From Aureimonas sp. AU22 (GTDB lineage: Bacteria > Pseudomonadota > Alphaproteobacteria > Rhizobiales > Rhizobiaceae): 64,000 nucleotides of DNA. The stretch lies in NCBI RefSeq assembly GCF_001463745.1, contig NZ_BBWJ01000014.1, positions 186,001 through 250,000 of the forward strand. Reading direction: 5' to 3'. Made by a program: the position numbers and the translations under genes. Of the stretch, positions 28,655 to 37,086 are shown piece by piece (within the stretch, counting starts at the first letter, position 1; each line of letters starts with the position of its first letter). The notes beneath the pieces are model-generated. The model worked only from the letters and a program-made list of their open reading frames with translations. It made no database searches and was not told the DNA's origin.

Positions 28655-28659
28655 GCATC

Positions 28660-29136
28660 ATGACCGCGATCGTCCGTCTTGCGAGAAACGTCCTGGCCGC
28701 CGCCGCGCTCGGCCTCGTCCCGGCCGCAGGCTCCGCGGGTGCGGCCGACCTCAACCTGCCGGTGCCGACCGCTGTGGTCTATCCCGGCCAGAGCGTTCTG
28801 GAGCGGGGCGTCATCTCGGCCCGCTTCTCCGTGCCCGGCAACCAACTCGCCGCCTATGTGGTGGAAGAGGGCATGCTGAAGGACCGGCTCGCGCGCCGCA
28901 CCCTTCTGCCGAACAAGCCGATCCTCCTCAGCGACCTGAAGTCGCCCGACGCCGTCACGGCCGGTGCGCCGGTGACGCTCGTGTACCGCGAGGAAGGGCT
29001 CCTGATCACCGGCAAGGGCGTTCCGCTCCAGTCGGCCCAGGCGGGCCAGGCGGTGCGTGTGCGCAACATCGACAGCGGCGTCCTCGTCAGCGGCATCGCT
29101 TCAGAGGACGGATCCGTCGAGGTGTTGGCGCAATGA
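28660..29136 (+). CDS. flgA: P-ring assembly chaperone FlgA
   Basis: 158 residues: signal peptide (about 1-28), then the C-terminal SAF-type domain (LLPNKPILLSDL, VRVRNIDSGVLVSG). It is a periplasmic chaperone for FlgI. Shorter than the enteric protein, as usual for rhizobia. The stop overlaps the flgI ATG. Confidence 0.92.
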   Translation: MTAIVRLARNVLAAAALGLVPAAGSAGAADLNLPVPTAVVYPGQSVLERGVISARFSVPGNQLAAYVVEEGMLKDRLARRTLLPNKPILLSDLKSPDAVTAGAPVTLVYREEGLLITGKGVPLQSAQAGQAVRVRNIDSGVLVSGIASEDGSVEVLAQ

Positions 29137-30338
29137 GCGGCATCTTCCGTCGCCTCGTCCTCGGCTCCTGCCTCGTCGCGTTCGCGCTTCCCGCAGAGGC
29201 CGCCGACTACGGCCTTCAGGACTTCGGCTACGCGCAGGCCGGCATCGGCGCGCGCGAGAACTTCCAGACCATCGTGCCGCGCGCCCGCCAGTCCGGCGGC
29301 GTGCGCATCAAGGACGTCACCACGATCAAGGGCGTGCGCGACAACCAGCTCGTCGGCTACGGCCTCGTGATCGGCCTCCAGGGCACGGGCGATAGCTTGC
29401 GCAACTCGCCCTTCACCGAGCAGTCGCTGCAGTCGATGCTGGACCGGATGGGCGTCAACGTGCGCGGCGCCAACCCGCGCACCCGGAACGTCGCGGCGGT
29501 GATCGTCACCGCCGACCTGCCGGCCTTCGCCGGCATCGGCTCACGCATCGACGTGTCGGTCTCCTCGCTCGGCGACGCCGCTTCGCTGATGGGCGGAACA
29601 CTCGTGATGACACCGCTCTACGGACCCGACGGCGAGATCTACGCGGTGGGGCAGGGGGCGCTTGCCGTCAGCGGCTTCACCTCCGAGGGCACGAACGAAA
29701 GCCTGACGCAGGGCACGCCGACCACGGGCCGCATCGCCGGCGGCGCTCTGATCGAGCGCGAGGTGCCGCGGGCCACGGTCGATACGCCCAACATCACGAT
29801 GGAACTGCGCAACCCGGACTACCGGACCGCGATCCGTGTGGTCGATGCCGTGAACGCCTTCGCCGTTCGCGCCTACGGCAAGCCGGTGGCGCGCGAGCAG
29901 GATTTCCGAACCATCTCGCTGACGCGCCCGGCCAAGATGTCGTCGACCCGCTTCATCGCCGATCTCGGCGACCTGATGATCGAGCCGGACCAGTCCGCCA
30001 GGGTCGTCATCGACGAGCGCACCGGTACCGTCGTCATCGGCAAGGATGTGCAGATCTCGACGGTCGCCGTCACGCACGGCAGCCTGACGGTGCGTATCAC
30101 CGACATACCGAACGTCTCCCAGCCCGCGCCCTTCGGCAACGGAGAGACCGTCGTCACCGCCGATACGACGGTGAACGCCGAGCAGGGCGGCGGCAACCTC
30201 GCCATCGTGCAAGGCGCCAATCTCGAAAGCGTCGTGCGCGGGCTGAACCGTCTCGGCCTCAAGCCCACGGGCATCATCGCCATTCTTCAGGCTATCAAGA
30301 CGGCCGGCGCCATGCAGGCCGAGATCGTGGTGCAGTAA
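29133..30338 (+). CDS. flgI: Flagellar P-ring protein FlgI
   Basis: 401 residues with a signal peptide (about 1-23). It carries the hallmark segments RIKDVTTIKGVRDNQLVGYG and VRGLNRLGLKPTGIIAILQA. It forms the P ring in the peptidoglycan layer. ATGA overlap with flgA at the 5' end, and a one-base TAATG overlap with motE at the 3' end. Confidence 0.97.
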   Translation: MSGIFRRLVLGSCLVAFALPAEAADYGLQDFGYAQAGIGARENFQTIVPRARQSGGVRIKDVTTIKGVRDNQLVGYGLVIGLQGTGDSLRNSPFTEQSLQSMLDRMGVNVRGANPRTRNVAAVIVTADLPAFAGIGSRIDVSVSSLGDAASLMGGTLVMTPLYGPDGEIYAVGQGALAVSGFTSEGTNESLTQGTPTTGRIAGGALIEREVPRATVDTPNITMELRNPDYRTAIRVVDAVNAFAVRAYGKPVAREQDFRTISLTRPAKMSSTRFIADLGDLMIEPDQSARVVIDERTGTVVIGKDVQISTVAVTHGSLTVRITDIPNVSQPAPFGNGETVVTADTTVNAEQGGGNLAIVQGANLESVVRGLNRLGLKPTGIIAILQAIKTAGAMQAEIVVQ

Positions 30339-30940
30339 TGACCTCCACCGTTTCCCCGCGCGCCCGCCTTTCCCTCGGTCTGGCCTTTGCCTTCCTGACG
30401 GCTAGCTCCGCTTATGCAGCGGAGGGCGCGTCCGAGCCGCCGTCGCAGATGCCGACGGGCCCCGCGAAGCTGCGCGTCATCGGACCGGACGGAAAGGAAG
30501 TCGTGCCGCCCGAAGTGTCGATGACCGACACCCAGCGCTTCTGCACCAACATCGCCAATCCCGCACTCGACGCGCGCAACGCGCTGCAGCTCGCCGAGAT
30601 CAAGAAGGCGGAGGACGAGATCTCCGCCAAGATCGACGAGTTGGAGACCAAGCGCGCCGAGGTGGAGAAATGGCTCGGCGAGCGCCGCGCCTTCATCGAC
30701 TCCACATCCGACATCGTGATCGGCATCTATTCCGGCATGAAGCCGGATGCTGCCGCCGCGCAGATGGCGGCGCTGGAGCGCCCGATCGCCGCTTCGCTCC
30801 TGACGCGCCTGAAGTCGCGCCAGGCCAGCGCGATCCTCGCCGAGATGCCCGCGCCCATCGCCTCGGAGCTCGCCGGGCTGATCGTCAAGAAGACCGACCG
30901 TGCCTCCGCCGAGGCCGGTGCGAAGGATGAGACCCTGTGA
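30338..30940 (+). CDS. motE: MotE-like chaperone for MotC
   Basis: 200 residues with a signal peptide (about 1-27) and a central coiled coil (about 85-125). A helical C-terminal domain includes IYSGMKPDAAAAQMAAL and LKSRQASAILAEM, the MgtE-N/MotE-like segment. In Sinorhizobium meliloti, MotE sits between flgI and flgH and is a periplasmic chaperone for MotC; the same position and layout are seen here. It contains few cysteines (one visible, in RFCTNIANP). Confidence 0.88.
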   Translation: MTSTVSPRARLSLGLAFAFLTASSAYAAEGASEPPSQMPTGPAKLRVIGPDGKEVVPPEVSMTDTQRFCTNIANPALDARNALQLAEIKKAEDEISAKIDELETKRAEVEKWLGERRAFIDSTSDIVIGIYSGMKPDAAAAQMAALERPIAASLLTRLKSRQASAILAEMPAPIASELAGLIVKKTDRASAEAGAKDETL

Positions 30941-31647
30941 GAGCCATCGCCCCATTCCTTGCGGCGGGCCTTCTGGCCGGCTGCTCCACCACCCGCGAAG
31001 ACGCGCTCCGCGAGCCAATCCTGACCCCCGTGGGAACCGGCCTCTACCAGAACGCGCCGATCGTCCAACCCGCGCCCGGGCCGGGCCCCGGGGAGCTGCC
31101 GCGCAACGTCAACTCGCTGTGGACCGGCCGCAATGCCGATCTCTTCCGCGACACGCGCGCCCTCAACGTCGGCGACATCGTCACCGTCAAGATCAAGATC
31201 GACGACAAGGCGACGCTCGACAACAACACCAAGCGTTCGCGCGACACCGGCGTCGACGTCGGCGCCGATCTGCAGGGCTCGCTCGGCTCCATCGGACTGC
31301 CCACCGTCGGCGCGACGCTGGGGCTGAAGAACGGCACGAAGGCTACCGGAAAGGGCAAGGTCGACCGCAAGGAAGAGATCAACGTCTCAGTGGCGGCCGT
31401 CGTCACGCAGGTCCTGCCGAACGGCAACCTCTACATCGCCGGCCAGCAGGAGGTGCGCGTGAACTTCGAGGTTCGCGTCCTGTCGATCGCCGGCATCATC
31501 CGGCCGGGCGACATCCTTCCCAACAACACGATCAACTACGAGAAGATCGCCGAAGCGCGCATCTCGTACGGTGGACGCGGGCGCCTCACCGAGGTGCAGC
31601 AGCCGGGCTGGGGCCAGCAGGTCCTGGACACCGTGCTGCCCTACTGA
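30937..31647 (+). CDS. flgH: Flagellar L-ring lipoprotein FlgH
   Basis: 236 residues. A lipobox LLAGC places the lipidated Cys at residue 16. Conserved parts include LFRDTRALNVGDIVTVKI and GIIRPGDILPNNTI. It builds the L ring in the outer membrane. GTG start overlapping the motE stop (GTGA). It is followed by the largest internal gap in the operon (198 bp). Confidence 0.97.
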   Translation: MRAIAPFLAAGLLAGCSTTREDALREPILTPVGTGLYQNAPIVQPAPGPGPGELPRNVNSLWTGRNADLFRDTRALNVGDIVTVKIKIDDKATLDNNTKRSRDTGVDVGADLQGSLGSIGLPTVGATLGLKNGTKATGKGKVDRKEEINVSVAAVVTQVLPNGNLYIAGQQEVRVNFEVRVLSIAGIIRPGDILPNNTINYEKIAEARISYGGRGRLTEVQQPGWGQQVLDTVLPY

Positions 31648-31663
31648 CGGATCAAGCCCATCC

Positions 31664-31688
31664 GGGGGAGCGGCGGAGCCGCTCTCCC
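31664..31688 (+). other. Strong hairpin after flgH without T-run
   Basis: 11-bp stem with one G-U pair (31664-31674 with 31678-31688) and a 3-nt loop, 17 bp past the flgH stop. No U-tract follows, so simple intrinsic termination is unlikely. A second, 7-bp hairpin GCCGGGC/GCCCGGC lies at 31768-31787 in the same flgH-fliL gap. Confidence 0.6.
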
Positions 31689-31845
31689 GAACGTGGCGGC
31701 GACGGCACCCGCCTCGCGGCCTCCGGTTGGCAAGGCTCGCGACAGGGCAAATCCTTAACACTTCCTTGCCGGGCTGCGGTGCCCGGCGGGACGATCCCGC
31801 CCAGACCGCGCCCGGCTGCCCTATTCCATGCCGCCGGAGCGACCG

Positions 31846-32385
31846 ATGACCGAGCTCAGCCACGAAGCCCTGGGTCTCCTGCCAGATGGCGTGGCGCCGC
31901 CCAAGAAGAGCAGCAAGGCGCAGACGATCGGCGCGCTGGTCGGCTTGACCGTGATCGCGCTCGCCGGTGGCGGCGCGCTCGGCTTCCTTCTCAAGAAAGA
32001 CCCGCCGGCTGCCGTCGCCCCGCCTGCGGCCGCCTCCGCCGAGGTCTCGGCCGACACGCCCAAGCTTGCCGCGGCTCCGGCCGGCACCAAGCAAGTGGTC
32101 CAGCAGCTCGAAGCGATCGTCACCGATCTCGCCTCGCCGCCGGGCACGCAGGTGCGACTGGAGGCGGGCCTTCTTCTTTCGCTTTCGGAAGACGAGAGCG
32201 TCGATCAGGCCGTACTCGCCGCCCAGATCCAGGCCGACACGCTCGTGTTCCTGCGCACGCTTGAACTGGCGCAGATCGAGGGCTCGCGCGGCCTCCTTCA
32301 CCTGAAGGAGGATCTGCTGGAGCGCGCGAAGCTGCGCTCCACAGCCGTCGAAGACGTCATCGTGCGCTCGTTGATCGTCAAGTGA
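31846..32385 (+). CDS. fliL: Flagellar basal body protein FliL
   Basis: 179 residues: short cytoplasmic N-terminus, one membrane helix (about 25-46), Ala/Pro-rich linker, then a C-terminal domain (about 75-179) ending LRSTAVEDVIVRSLIVK, typical of FliL. FliL associates with the stators. ATG 31846 is preferred (GGAG seven bases upstream) over ATG 31828. Its TGA overlaps the fliP GTG. Confidence 0.9.
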   Translation: MTELSHEALGLLPDGVAPPKKSSKAQTIGALVGLTVIALAGGGALGFLLKKDPPAAVAPPAAASAEVSADTPKLAAAPAGTKQVVQQLEAIVTDLASPPGTQVRLEAGLLLSLSEDESVDQAVLAAQIQADTLVFLRTLELAQIEGSRGLLHLKEDLLERAKLRSTAVEDVIVRSLIVK

Positions 32386-33161
32386 AGCGGCTTCTCATCC
32401 TTCTGGCGATCCTGGCCGCCAGCGTCGCACCGGCGCTCGCGCAGGACGCGGTCGCGAGCGCGGCGAGCGGTCTCGCCTCGCTCATCCCAGCCGGAGATAC
32501 CGCCGTTTCCGGCCGCATCGTTCAGCTGTTCGGGATCGTCACCGTCCTTTCGGTCGCCCCCGGCCTCCTCGTGATGGTCACCGCCTTCACCCGCGTCGTG
32601 ATCGCGCTGTCGATCCTGCGCACGGGCCTCGGCCTGCAGACGACGCCGGCCAACCTGATCATCATCTCGCTGTCGCTCTTCATCACCTTCTTCGTGATGA
32701 TGCCGACCTTCGACCAGGCCTGGCGCGACGGCCTCCAGCCGATGATGCGGGGCGAGGTCACGGAAGAGGAGGCGCTGCCGCGCATTGCCGAGCCGTTCCG
32801 CGCCTTCATGCTGGATCAGGTGCGCGAAGAGGACCTCGCGCTCTTCAACAACATCAACGAGGCCTCGATCCGCGACCGCCTGCCGGTCGTCGAGCAGGGC
32901 TCGAACGAGGGTGACACGGTCGACTTCCGGATCCTCGTTCCCGCCTTCATGATCTCCGAGCTGCGCCGCGGCTTCGAGATCGGCTTCCTGATCGTCCTGC
33001 CGTTCCTCGTCATCGACCTGATCGTCGCCACGCTCACCATGTCGATGGGCATGATGATGCTGCCGCCGACGATCATCTCGCTGCCGTTCAAGATCCTGTT
33101 CTTCGTCCTGATCGACGGCTGGAACATGCTGACGGGAAGCCTAGTGCGCTCGTTCATGTAG
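32382..33161 (+). CDS. fliP: Flagellar export gate protein FliP
   Basis: 259 residues with a cleavable signal peptide (about 1-21) and four membrane helices. FliP signatures are RGFEIGFLIVLPFLVIDLIV (in the third to fourth helix region) and MGMMMLPPTIISLPFKI. It forms the export gate with FliQ, FliR and FlhA. GTG start overlapping fliL. It ends the operon at a terminator. Confidence 0.97.
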   Translation: MKRLLILLAILAASVAPALAQDAVASAASGLASLIPAGDTAVSGRIVQLFGIVTVLSVAPGLLVMVTAFTRVVIALSILRTGLGLQTTPANLIIISLSLFITFFVMMPTFDQAWRDGLQPMMRGEVTEEEALPRIAEPFRAFMLDQVREEDLALFNNINEASIRDRLPVVEQGSNEGDTVDFRILVPAFMISELRRGFEIGFLIVLPFLVIDLIVATLTMSMGMMMLPPTIISLPFKILFFVLIDGWNMLTGSLVRSFM

Positions 33162-33192
33162 CGACGCTCCCACGCACATTCCCTGACTTTCG

Positions 33193-33226
33193 AGGCCTCC
33201 GACCCAACGGGTTCGGGGGCCTTTTT
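33193..33226 (+). terminator. Intrinsic terminator after fliP
   Basis: Imperfect 13-14-bp stem (33193-33205 with 33209-33222), loop AAC, then TTTTT. It closes the flgB-fliP operon and insulates the flagellin gene. Confidence 0.88.
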
Positions 33227-33472
33227 CGTTTTCCATCCCCTCGATATCAGAGATTTCAGCGACTTGGCCCTGAACGCATAAAACTTGAATCGAATGGTCG
33301 CGCAACGCTGTTGAGGTTGTAATCTATACTTTGAGCGCTGCAGTCGTTTCGGGTCGATGCGTCGAATTTTAGCGATCGAATACAGTAGGCGTTCCGAGTT
33401 CCCCGGTAGTTTTGTCTTCGAAGCAGAGAGCAACGGCTCAAGAAAAGCTTCAAACAAAACGGGGAAAATACA
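33227..33472 (+). promoter_or_regulatory. Flagellin promoter and leader region
   Basis: The 311-bp gap between fliP and flagellin holds the terminator and then 246 bp of lower-GC DNA with no gene. A TATACT hexamer occurs near 33328 but without a well-placed -35. A GGGGA ribosome site lies eight bases before the flagellin ATG. The leader also has a small GAGC-AACG-GCTC hairpin (33428-33439). No CtrA-type box is seen. The leader could be a FlbT target by analogy with Caulobacter. Confidence 0.45.
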
Positions 33473-34291
33473 ATGGTTTCGCTCAACACCACTGCCGCCA
33501 ACTCTGCCGTTCTTGCCAGCCTGCGTCAGATCAACCAGGATATCGCGCAGAACCAGACGCGAATCGGCACCGGCCTTAAGATCAACAAGTCTTCCGATAA
33601 CCCAGCTCTTTTCGCAACGGCTCAGAGCATCCGAAGCAACATCACGGCGCAGGATAAGCTGGCAGGTGATCTGGGTATCGCGAAGGGCAAGTTCGATGCG
33701 GCCAACGCTAGCATCGACAAGATCACCGAGCTTCTCAACAAGATCAAGACGGCATCCGACGATGCGACCATTTCTGGCGCTTCAGGCTCGGCACTCACTG
33801 CAGTGATCGGCAAGATCACCGGTTACATGTCGCAGATCACAGGCGTCGCGGCCTCGGCGAAGTTCCAGGGTACGAACCTCGTCACCACAGCCGGCGCAAC
33901 GACGGTAAAGTGGTCCAATGAAACCGGTGCGTCCGCCTCATTTACCGCAGTTGACGCTACGGGTGCTGCGGCGATGACGGCACTGACCGGAGCTGATAAG
34001 GATGACCTTGCCGACGTGACTGCGCTTTCGGCCCTGGCGGATGCCGCTATCGGCGAAATTTCGGGCTATCAGGCTAAGATCGCCGCCTTCGGCGAAACCA
34101 TTGCCTCCCAACTCGACTTCCAGACGACTTTGAAGGGCATCAACGAGACCGCCCTCGGATCGATCGTCAACGCGAACCTTGAAGAAGAAAGCGCCAAGTC
34201 TTCGGCCCTTCAGGTTCGCCAGCAGCTCGCCTACCAGGCCCTGGCCATTGGCAACAACTCGGCTCAGAACGTCCTGATGCTCTTCCGCTAA
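33473..34291 (+). CDS. Flagellin (compact, 272 residues)
   Basis: Filament subunit. The N-terminal D0/D1 helices (SLNTTAANSAVLASLRQIN; RIGTGLKINKSSDNPA) and the C-terminal D1/D0 region (ANLEEESAKSSALQVRQQL; ending LMLFR) are classical. Only about 100 residues lie between, so there is at most a very small D2 domain. It is shorter than most rhizobial flagellins (roughly 300-400), and it is the only flagellin in the window. Codon use is less GC-extreme than its neighbours, as often seen in highly expressed genes. It has its own leader and terminator, so it is monocistronic. FlaF and FlbT, encoded 12 kb downstream, are its likely post-transcriptional regulators. Confidence 0.93.
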   Translation: MVSLNTTAANSAVLASLRQINQDIAQNQTRIGTGLKINKSSDNPALFATAQSIRSNITAQDKLAGDLGIAKGKFDAANASIDKITELLNKIKTASDDATISGASGSALTAVIGKITGYMSQITGVAASAKFQGTNLVTTAGATTVKWSNETGASASFTAVDATGAAAMTALTGADKDDLADVTALSALADAAIGEISGYQAKIAAFGETIASQLDFQTTLKGINETALGSIVNANLEEESAKSSALQVRQQLAYQALAIGNNSAQNVLMLFR

Positions 34292-34349
34292 GCCAAGGCG
34301 ACGCATCGCGTCTCCCCGTCGCGCCACTCGCTGGCGGCTTAGCAAAGCG

Positions 34350-34380
34350 ACCCTCCGGTGCTCCCCGTGCCGGAGGGTTT
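34350..34380 (+). terminator. Probable terminator after flagellin
   Basis: Stem ACCCTCCGG/CCGGAGGGT (34350-34358, 34370-34378) with an 11-nt loop and a short TTT. It starts 58 bp after the flagellin stop. Confidence 0.65.
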
Positions 34381-34503
34381 ACGATTCCGGAAGCGGTTCC
34401 ACGCCAACTCCTCCATTCTTCATTATTCGGTAAGGTCATCACGTCCGCGCAAGCTTGTGCGGCCACATTGCAGCCATCACTTCCCGCATCCGCAGGCGAA
34501 CGT

Positions 34504-36213
34504 ATGGCGATGGTCGCTCGGGCCGAGGCCCAAAAACTCTTGTCCAACCTTCAGGCGCTGGGCGGCCGCAAGCTGGGGGCGCTCGCGCTGATCGGCGTCG
34601 TCGCCATCGCGCTGGTGAGCCTCGCCGCCTTCTACCTGTCCAAGCCGGCGATGGAGACCCTGTATTCCGGCCTCGACCGGCAGGACGTCGCCCGCATCGG
34701 CGCCGCGCTCACGGAGGCCGGCATCCCGTTCGACGTGAACGCGGCGAGCGACACGGTTTCGACCAACTTCTCCCAGACCGCCAGCGCCCGCATGCTGCTC
34801 GCCGAGAAAGGCCTGCCGCGCTCGGAGAACGCCGGGTACGAGCTGTTCGATTCGATGGGCTCGATGGGTCTCACCACCTTCATGCAGGAAGTGACGCGGG
34901 TGCGCGCCCTCGAGGGGGAACTCGCCCGCACCATCCAGACGCTGAAGGACGTTCGCGCCGCGCGCGTCCATATCGTTCTGCCCGAGGCCGGCTCCTTCCG
35001 CCGCGAGACCCAGAAGCCCTCGGCCAGCGTCGTGATCCGCACCGACAACACCGAGGACTTCGCCAACGCGCAGGCGATCCGCCATCTCGTGTCCTCCGCC
35101 ATTCCCGGCATGCAGGTCGATCAGGTAACCGTGCTCAACACGGACGGCACGCTGCTCGCCTCCGGCGACGACGCCTCCAACGCCACCTCGACCAAGCAGC
35201 TCGGCATGGAAGGCATCGTCTCGTCCTCGATCCAGGACTCGATCCGTCGCACGCTCGCGCCCTACCTCGGCGTCGGCAACTTCCAGTCCAGCGTCATCGC
35301 GCGCCTCGACACCGACCGTCGCCAGATTTCCTCCCGCAAGTTCGATCCGGACGGCCGGGTGGAGCGTTCGACGCGCACCGTCCGCGAGACCGGACAGTCG
35401 ACGGATGCCGCGGGCAACGACAACGCGGCGACCGCCGCCCAGAACGTGCCGCAGGCCGCTCCGCAGGCCTCGGCGCCCGGCACCTCGTCCTCCGAGGCCA
35501 ACGAGCGTCGCGAGGAGCTGACGAATTACGAAATCAACGAGACGACGACGCAGACCGTTTCGGACGGTTACGACGTACGCCGCCTGTCGATCGCCGTCGT
35601 CGTCAACCGCGCCCGCCTCGCGGCCACGCTCGGCGAGAACCCGACCCAGGAGCAGATCGACGCCGCGCTCGCCGAGGTGAAGACGCTCGTCGCATCGGCC
35701 GCCGGCGTCACCGACAGCCGCGGCGACCAGCTCGAGGTGACCGCCGTCGACTTCGTGTCCAACGGCCAGGACCTCCAGCCCGTCCCCTCGCTCGGCTATG
35801 GCGAGATGCTGCTGAAGCAGTCGGGAACGGTGGTCAACGCGCTCACCATCCTCGTGGTCGCCGTCCTCGTCATCTGGTTCGGCCTGAAGCCCGCGATCCG
35901 CGCCATCTCGGCACCTGCCGCCAACGACAATGCCGAAGAGGGCCTTCTGGCCGGCGACGGACCGATCGAGCTGCAGAACCCGATGCTCGACGGCGGCGAT
36001 TTCGGGCCGCTGGGCACCCCTCCCGGCTTCGGCGCGGACCTCGTGGCTTCGCTCGGTTACGGCGAGCCTCCCGCCAACGACGACCTTTTCGACGAACTCA
36101 CCCGCAACCGTGCCAACTCGCCGAAGGTCCGCCTCGAGAAGCTCGTCGATTTCGACGAAGCCCAAGCGGCGGCCATCCTCAAGCAGTGGATTCACCAGAA
36201 AGAGGCGGCCTAA
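34504..36213 (+). CDS. fliF: Flagellar MS-ring protein FliF
   Basis: 569 residues. Membrane helices lie near 25-45 and about 445-465, with the ring-building periplasmic domains between; conserved parts are YSGLDRQDVARIGAAL and ARVHIVLPEAGSF. A disordered Ala/Gln stretch follows at about 310-340. The C-terminal FliG-binding tail ends at 569. ATG 34504 has AGGCG upstream; TTG 34468 is less likely. In Sinorhizobium fliF lies by visN/visR and flhB; here it heads the unit with the fliH-like gene, motB, motC and fliK. Confidence 0.96.
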   Translation: MAMVARAEAQKLLSNLQALGGRKLGALALIGVVAIALVSLAAFYLSKPAMETLYSGLDRQDVARIGAALTEAGIPFDVNAASDTVSTNFSQTASARMLLAEKGLPRSENAGYELFDSMGSMGLTTFMQEVTRVRALEGELARTIQTLKDVRAARVHIVLPEAGSFRRETQKPSASVVIRTDNTEDFANAQAIRHLVSSAIPGMQVDQVTVLNTDGTLLASGDDASNATSTKQLGMEGIVSSSIQDSIRRTLAPYLGVGNFQSSVIARLDTDRRQISSRKFDPDGRVERSTRTVRETGQSTDAAGNDNAATAAQNVPQAAPQASAPGTSSSEANERREELTNYEINETTTQTVSDGYDVRRLSIAVVVNRARLAATLGENPTQEQIDAALAEVKTLVASAAGVTDSRGDQLEVTAVDFVSNGQDLQPVPSLGYGEMLLKQSGTVVNALTILVVAVLVIWFGLKPAIRAISAPAANDNAEEGLLAGDGPIELQNPMLDGGDFGPLGTPPGFGADLVASLGYGEPPANDDLFDELTRNRANSPKVRLEKLVDFDEAQAAAILKQWIHQKEAA

Positions 36214-36216
36214 GCC

Positions 36217-37086
36217 ATGATCCCGCTCGCGCAATTCCTGTCGGACGAAGCCGAAGACGAGTTCGTGCCCCTGCGCACCCCGGCGCCGCGCCGGATGGTC
36301 CCGGCGGCGCCCCGCGCCTTCGAGGCCGGCCTGCCGCGCGTCACCTCGCCGGCCGCCCAGCCTTCGCGCCCCGCGGCCAAGCCGGCACAGACCCCGGCTG
36401 CGCTTCGCCCCACCGCCATCCCGGCGAAGGCGCTCCAAGTGGCCGGCGTCGCGCCGGCCCCGACGCGCCCGGTGGCGGAGCCCCGCGTTCCGCTGCGCGA
36501 GCTCGAAGCCGAGCGGCGCGCCTGGGCGCGGGAGCGCGAGGCTCTCGTGCGCGCTCATGAGATCGCGCTGGCACAGGCGCACCAGGACGGCGCGGCGGAA
36601 GCCGAGGCATCCGTGCGCCAGGACCTTGAGCGCGTGTCCGACGAGCGGATCGAAACCCTGCGCCAGACCCTGGCGGCCGACAACGACGGCGCGCTCGTCG
36701 AAGCGCGTCGGCAGTGGGTCGAGACCGAAGGCGACCGCCTCGCGGATCTAGTGATCCTCCAGATGGCGGTCTTCGAGGACGCGCTGAAGACCACGCTAAG
36801 CGCGCTCCTGCGCCCGCTCGTCCTCGATGCGCGCAAGCGGATGACGATGGACGAGCTTGCCGGCGCCGTGAAGACGATCGCCTTCGACGGGACGACGGTG
36901 AAGATCGCGGCCTCGGGTCCGAGCGACCTTCTCCATTCGCTCGAAGGCAAGCTCGGCGACCACGCCCGCCACGTCTCCTTCGACGCCGACGAGACCCATA
37001 CCGACGTGCGCATCGACGCCAACCAGACGGTGATCGAGACTCGTCTCGCCGCCTGGCTCAAGGCCGTCGAGGAGGCGCTTTCGTGA
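36217..37086 (+). CDS. Candidate FliH-like export ATPase regulator
   Basis: 289 residues. A Pro/Ala-rich, probably disordered first 90 residues are followed by a Glu/Arg/Ala-rich coiled coil (about 90-175), then a compact C-terminal domain (about 180-289). That order matches FliH/HrpE-type stators of the FliI ATPase, and the position directly after fliF is near the classical fliF-fliG-fliH order. Sequence identity to FliH cannot be judged by eye, so the call is structural and contextual. It starts 3 bp after fliF, and its stop overlaps the motB GTG. Confidence 0.6.
   Translation: MIPLAQFLSDEAEDEFVPLRTPAPRRMVPAAPRAFEAGLPRVTSPAAQPSRPAAKPAQTPAALRPTAIPAKALQVAGVAPAPTRPVAEPRVPLRELEAERRAWAREREALVRAHEIALAQAHQDGAAEAEASVRQDLERVSDERIETLRQTLAADNDGALVEARRQWVETEGDRLADLVILQMAVFEDALKTTLSALLRPLVLDARKRMTMDELAGAVKTIAFDGTTVKIAASGPSDLLHSLEGKLGDHARHVSFDADETHTDVRIDANQTVIETRLAAWLKAVEEALS

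Noticed and set aside
34455-36582. Two 701-codon frames (plus and minus) over fliF
   Set aside because: Composition is Arg/Gly/Pro-rich and neither shows a family; fliF is unmistakable in a third frame.
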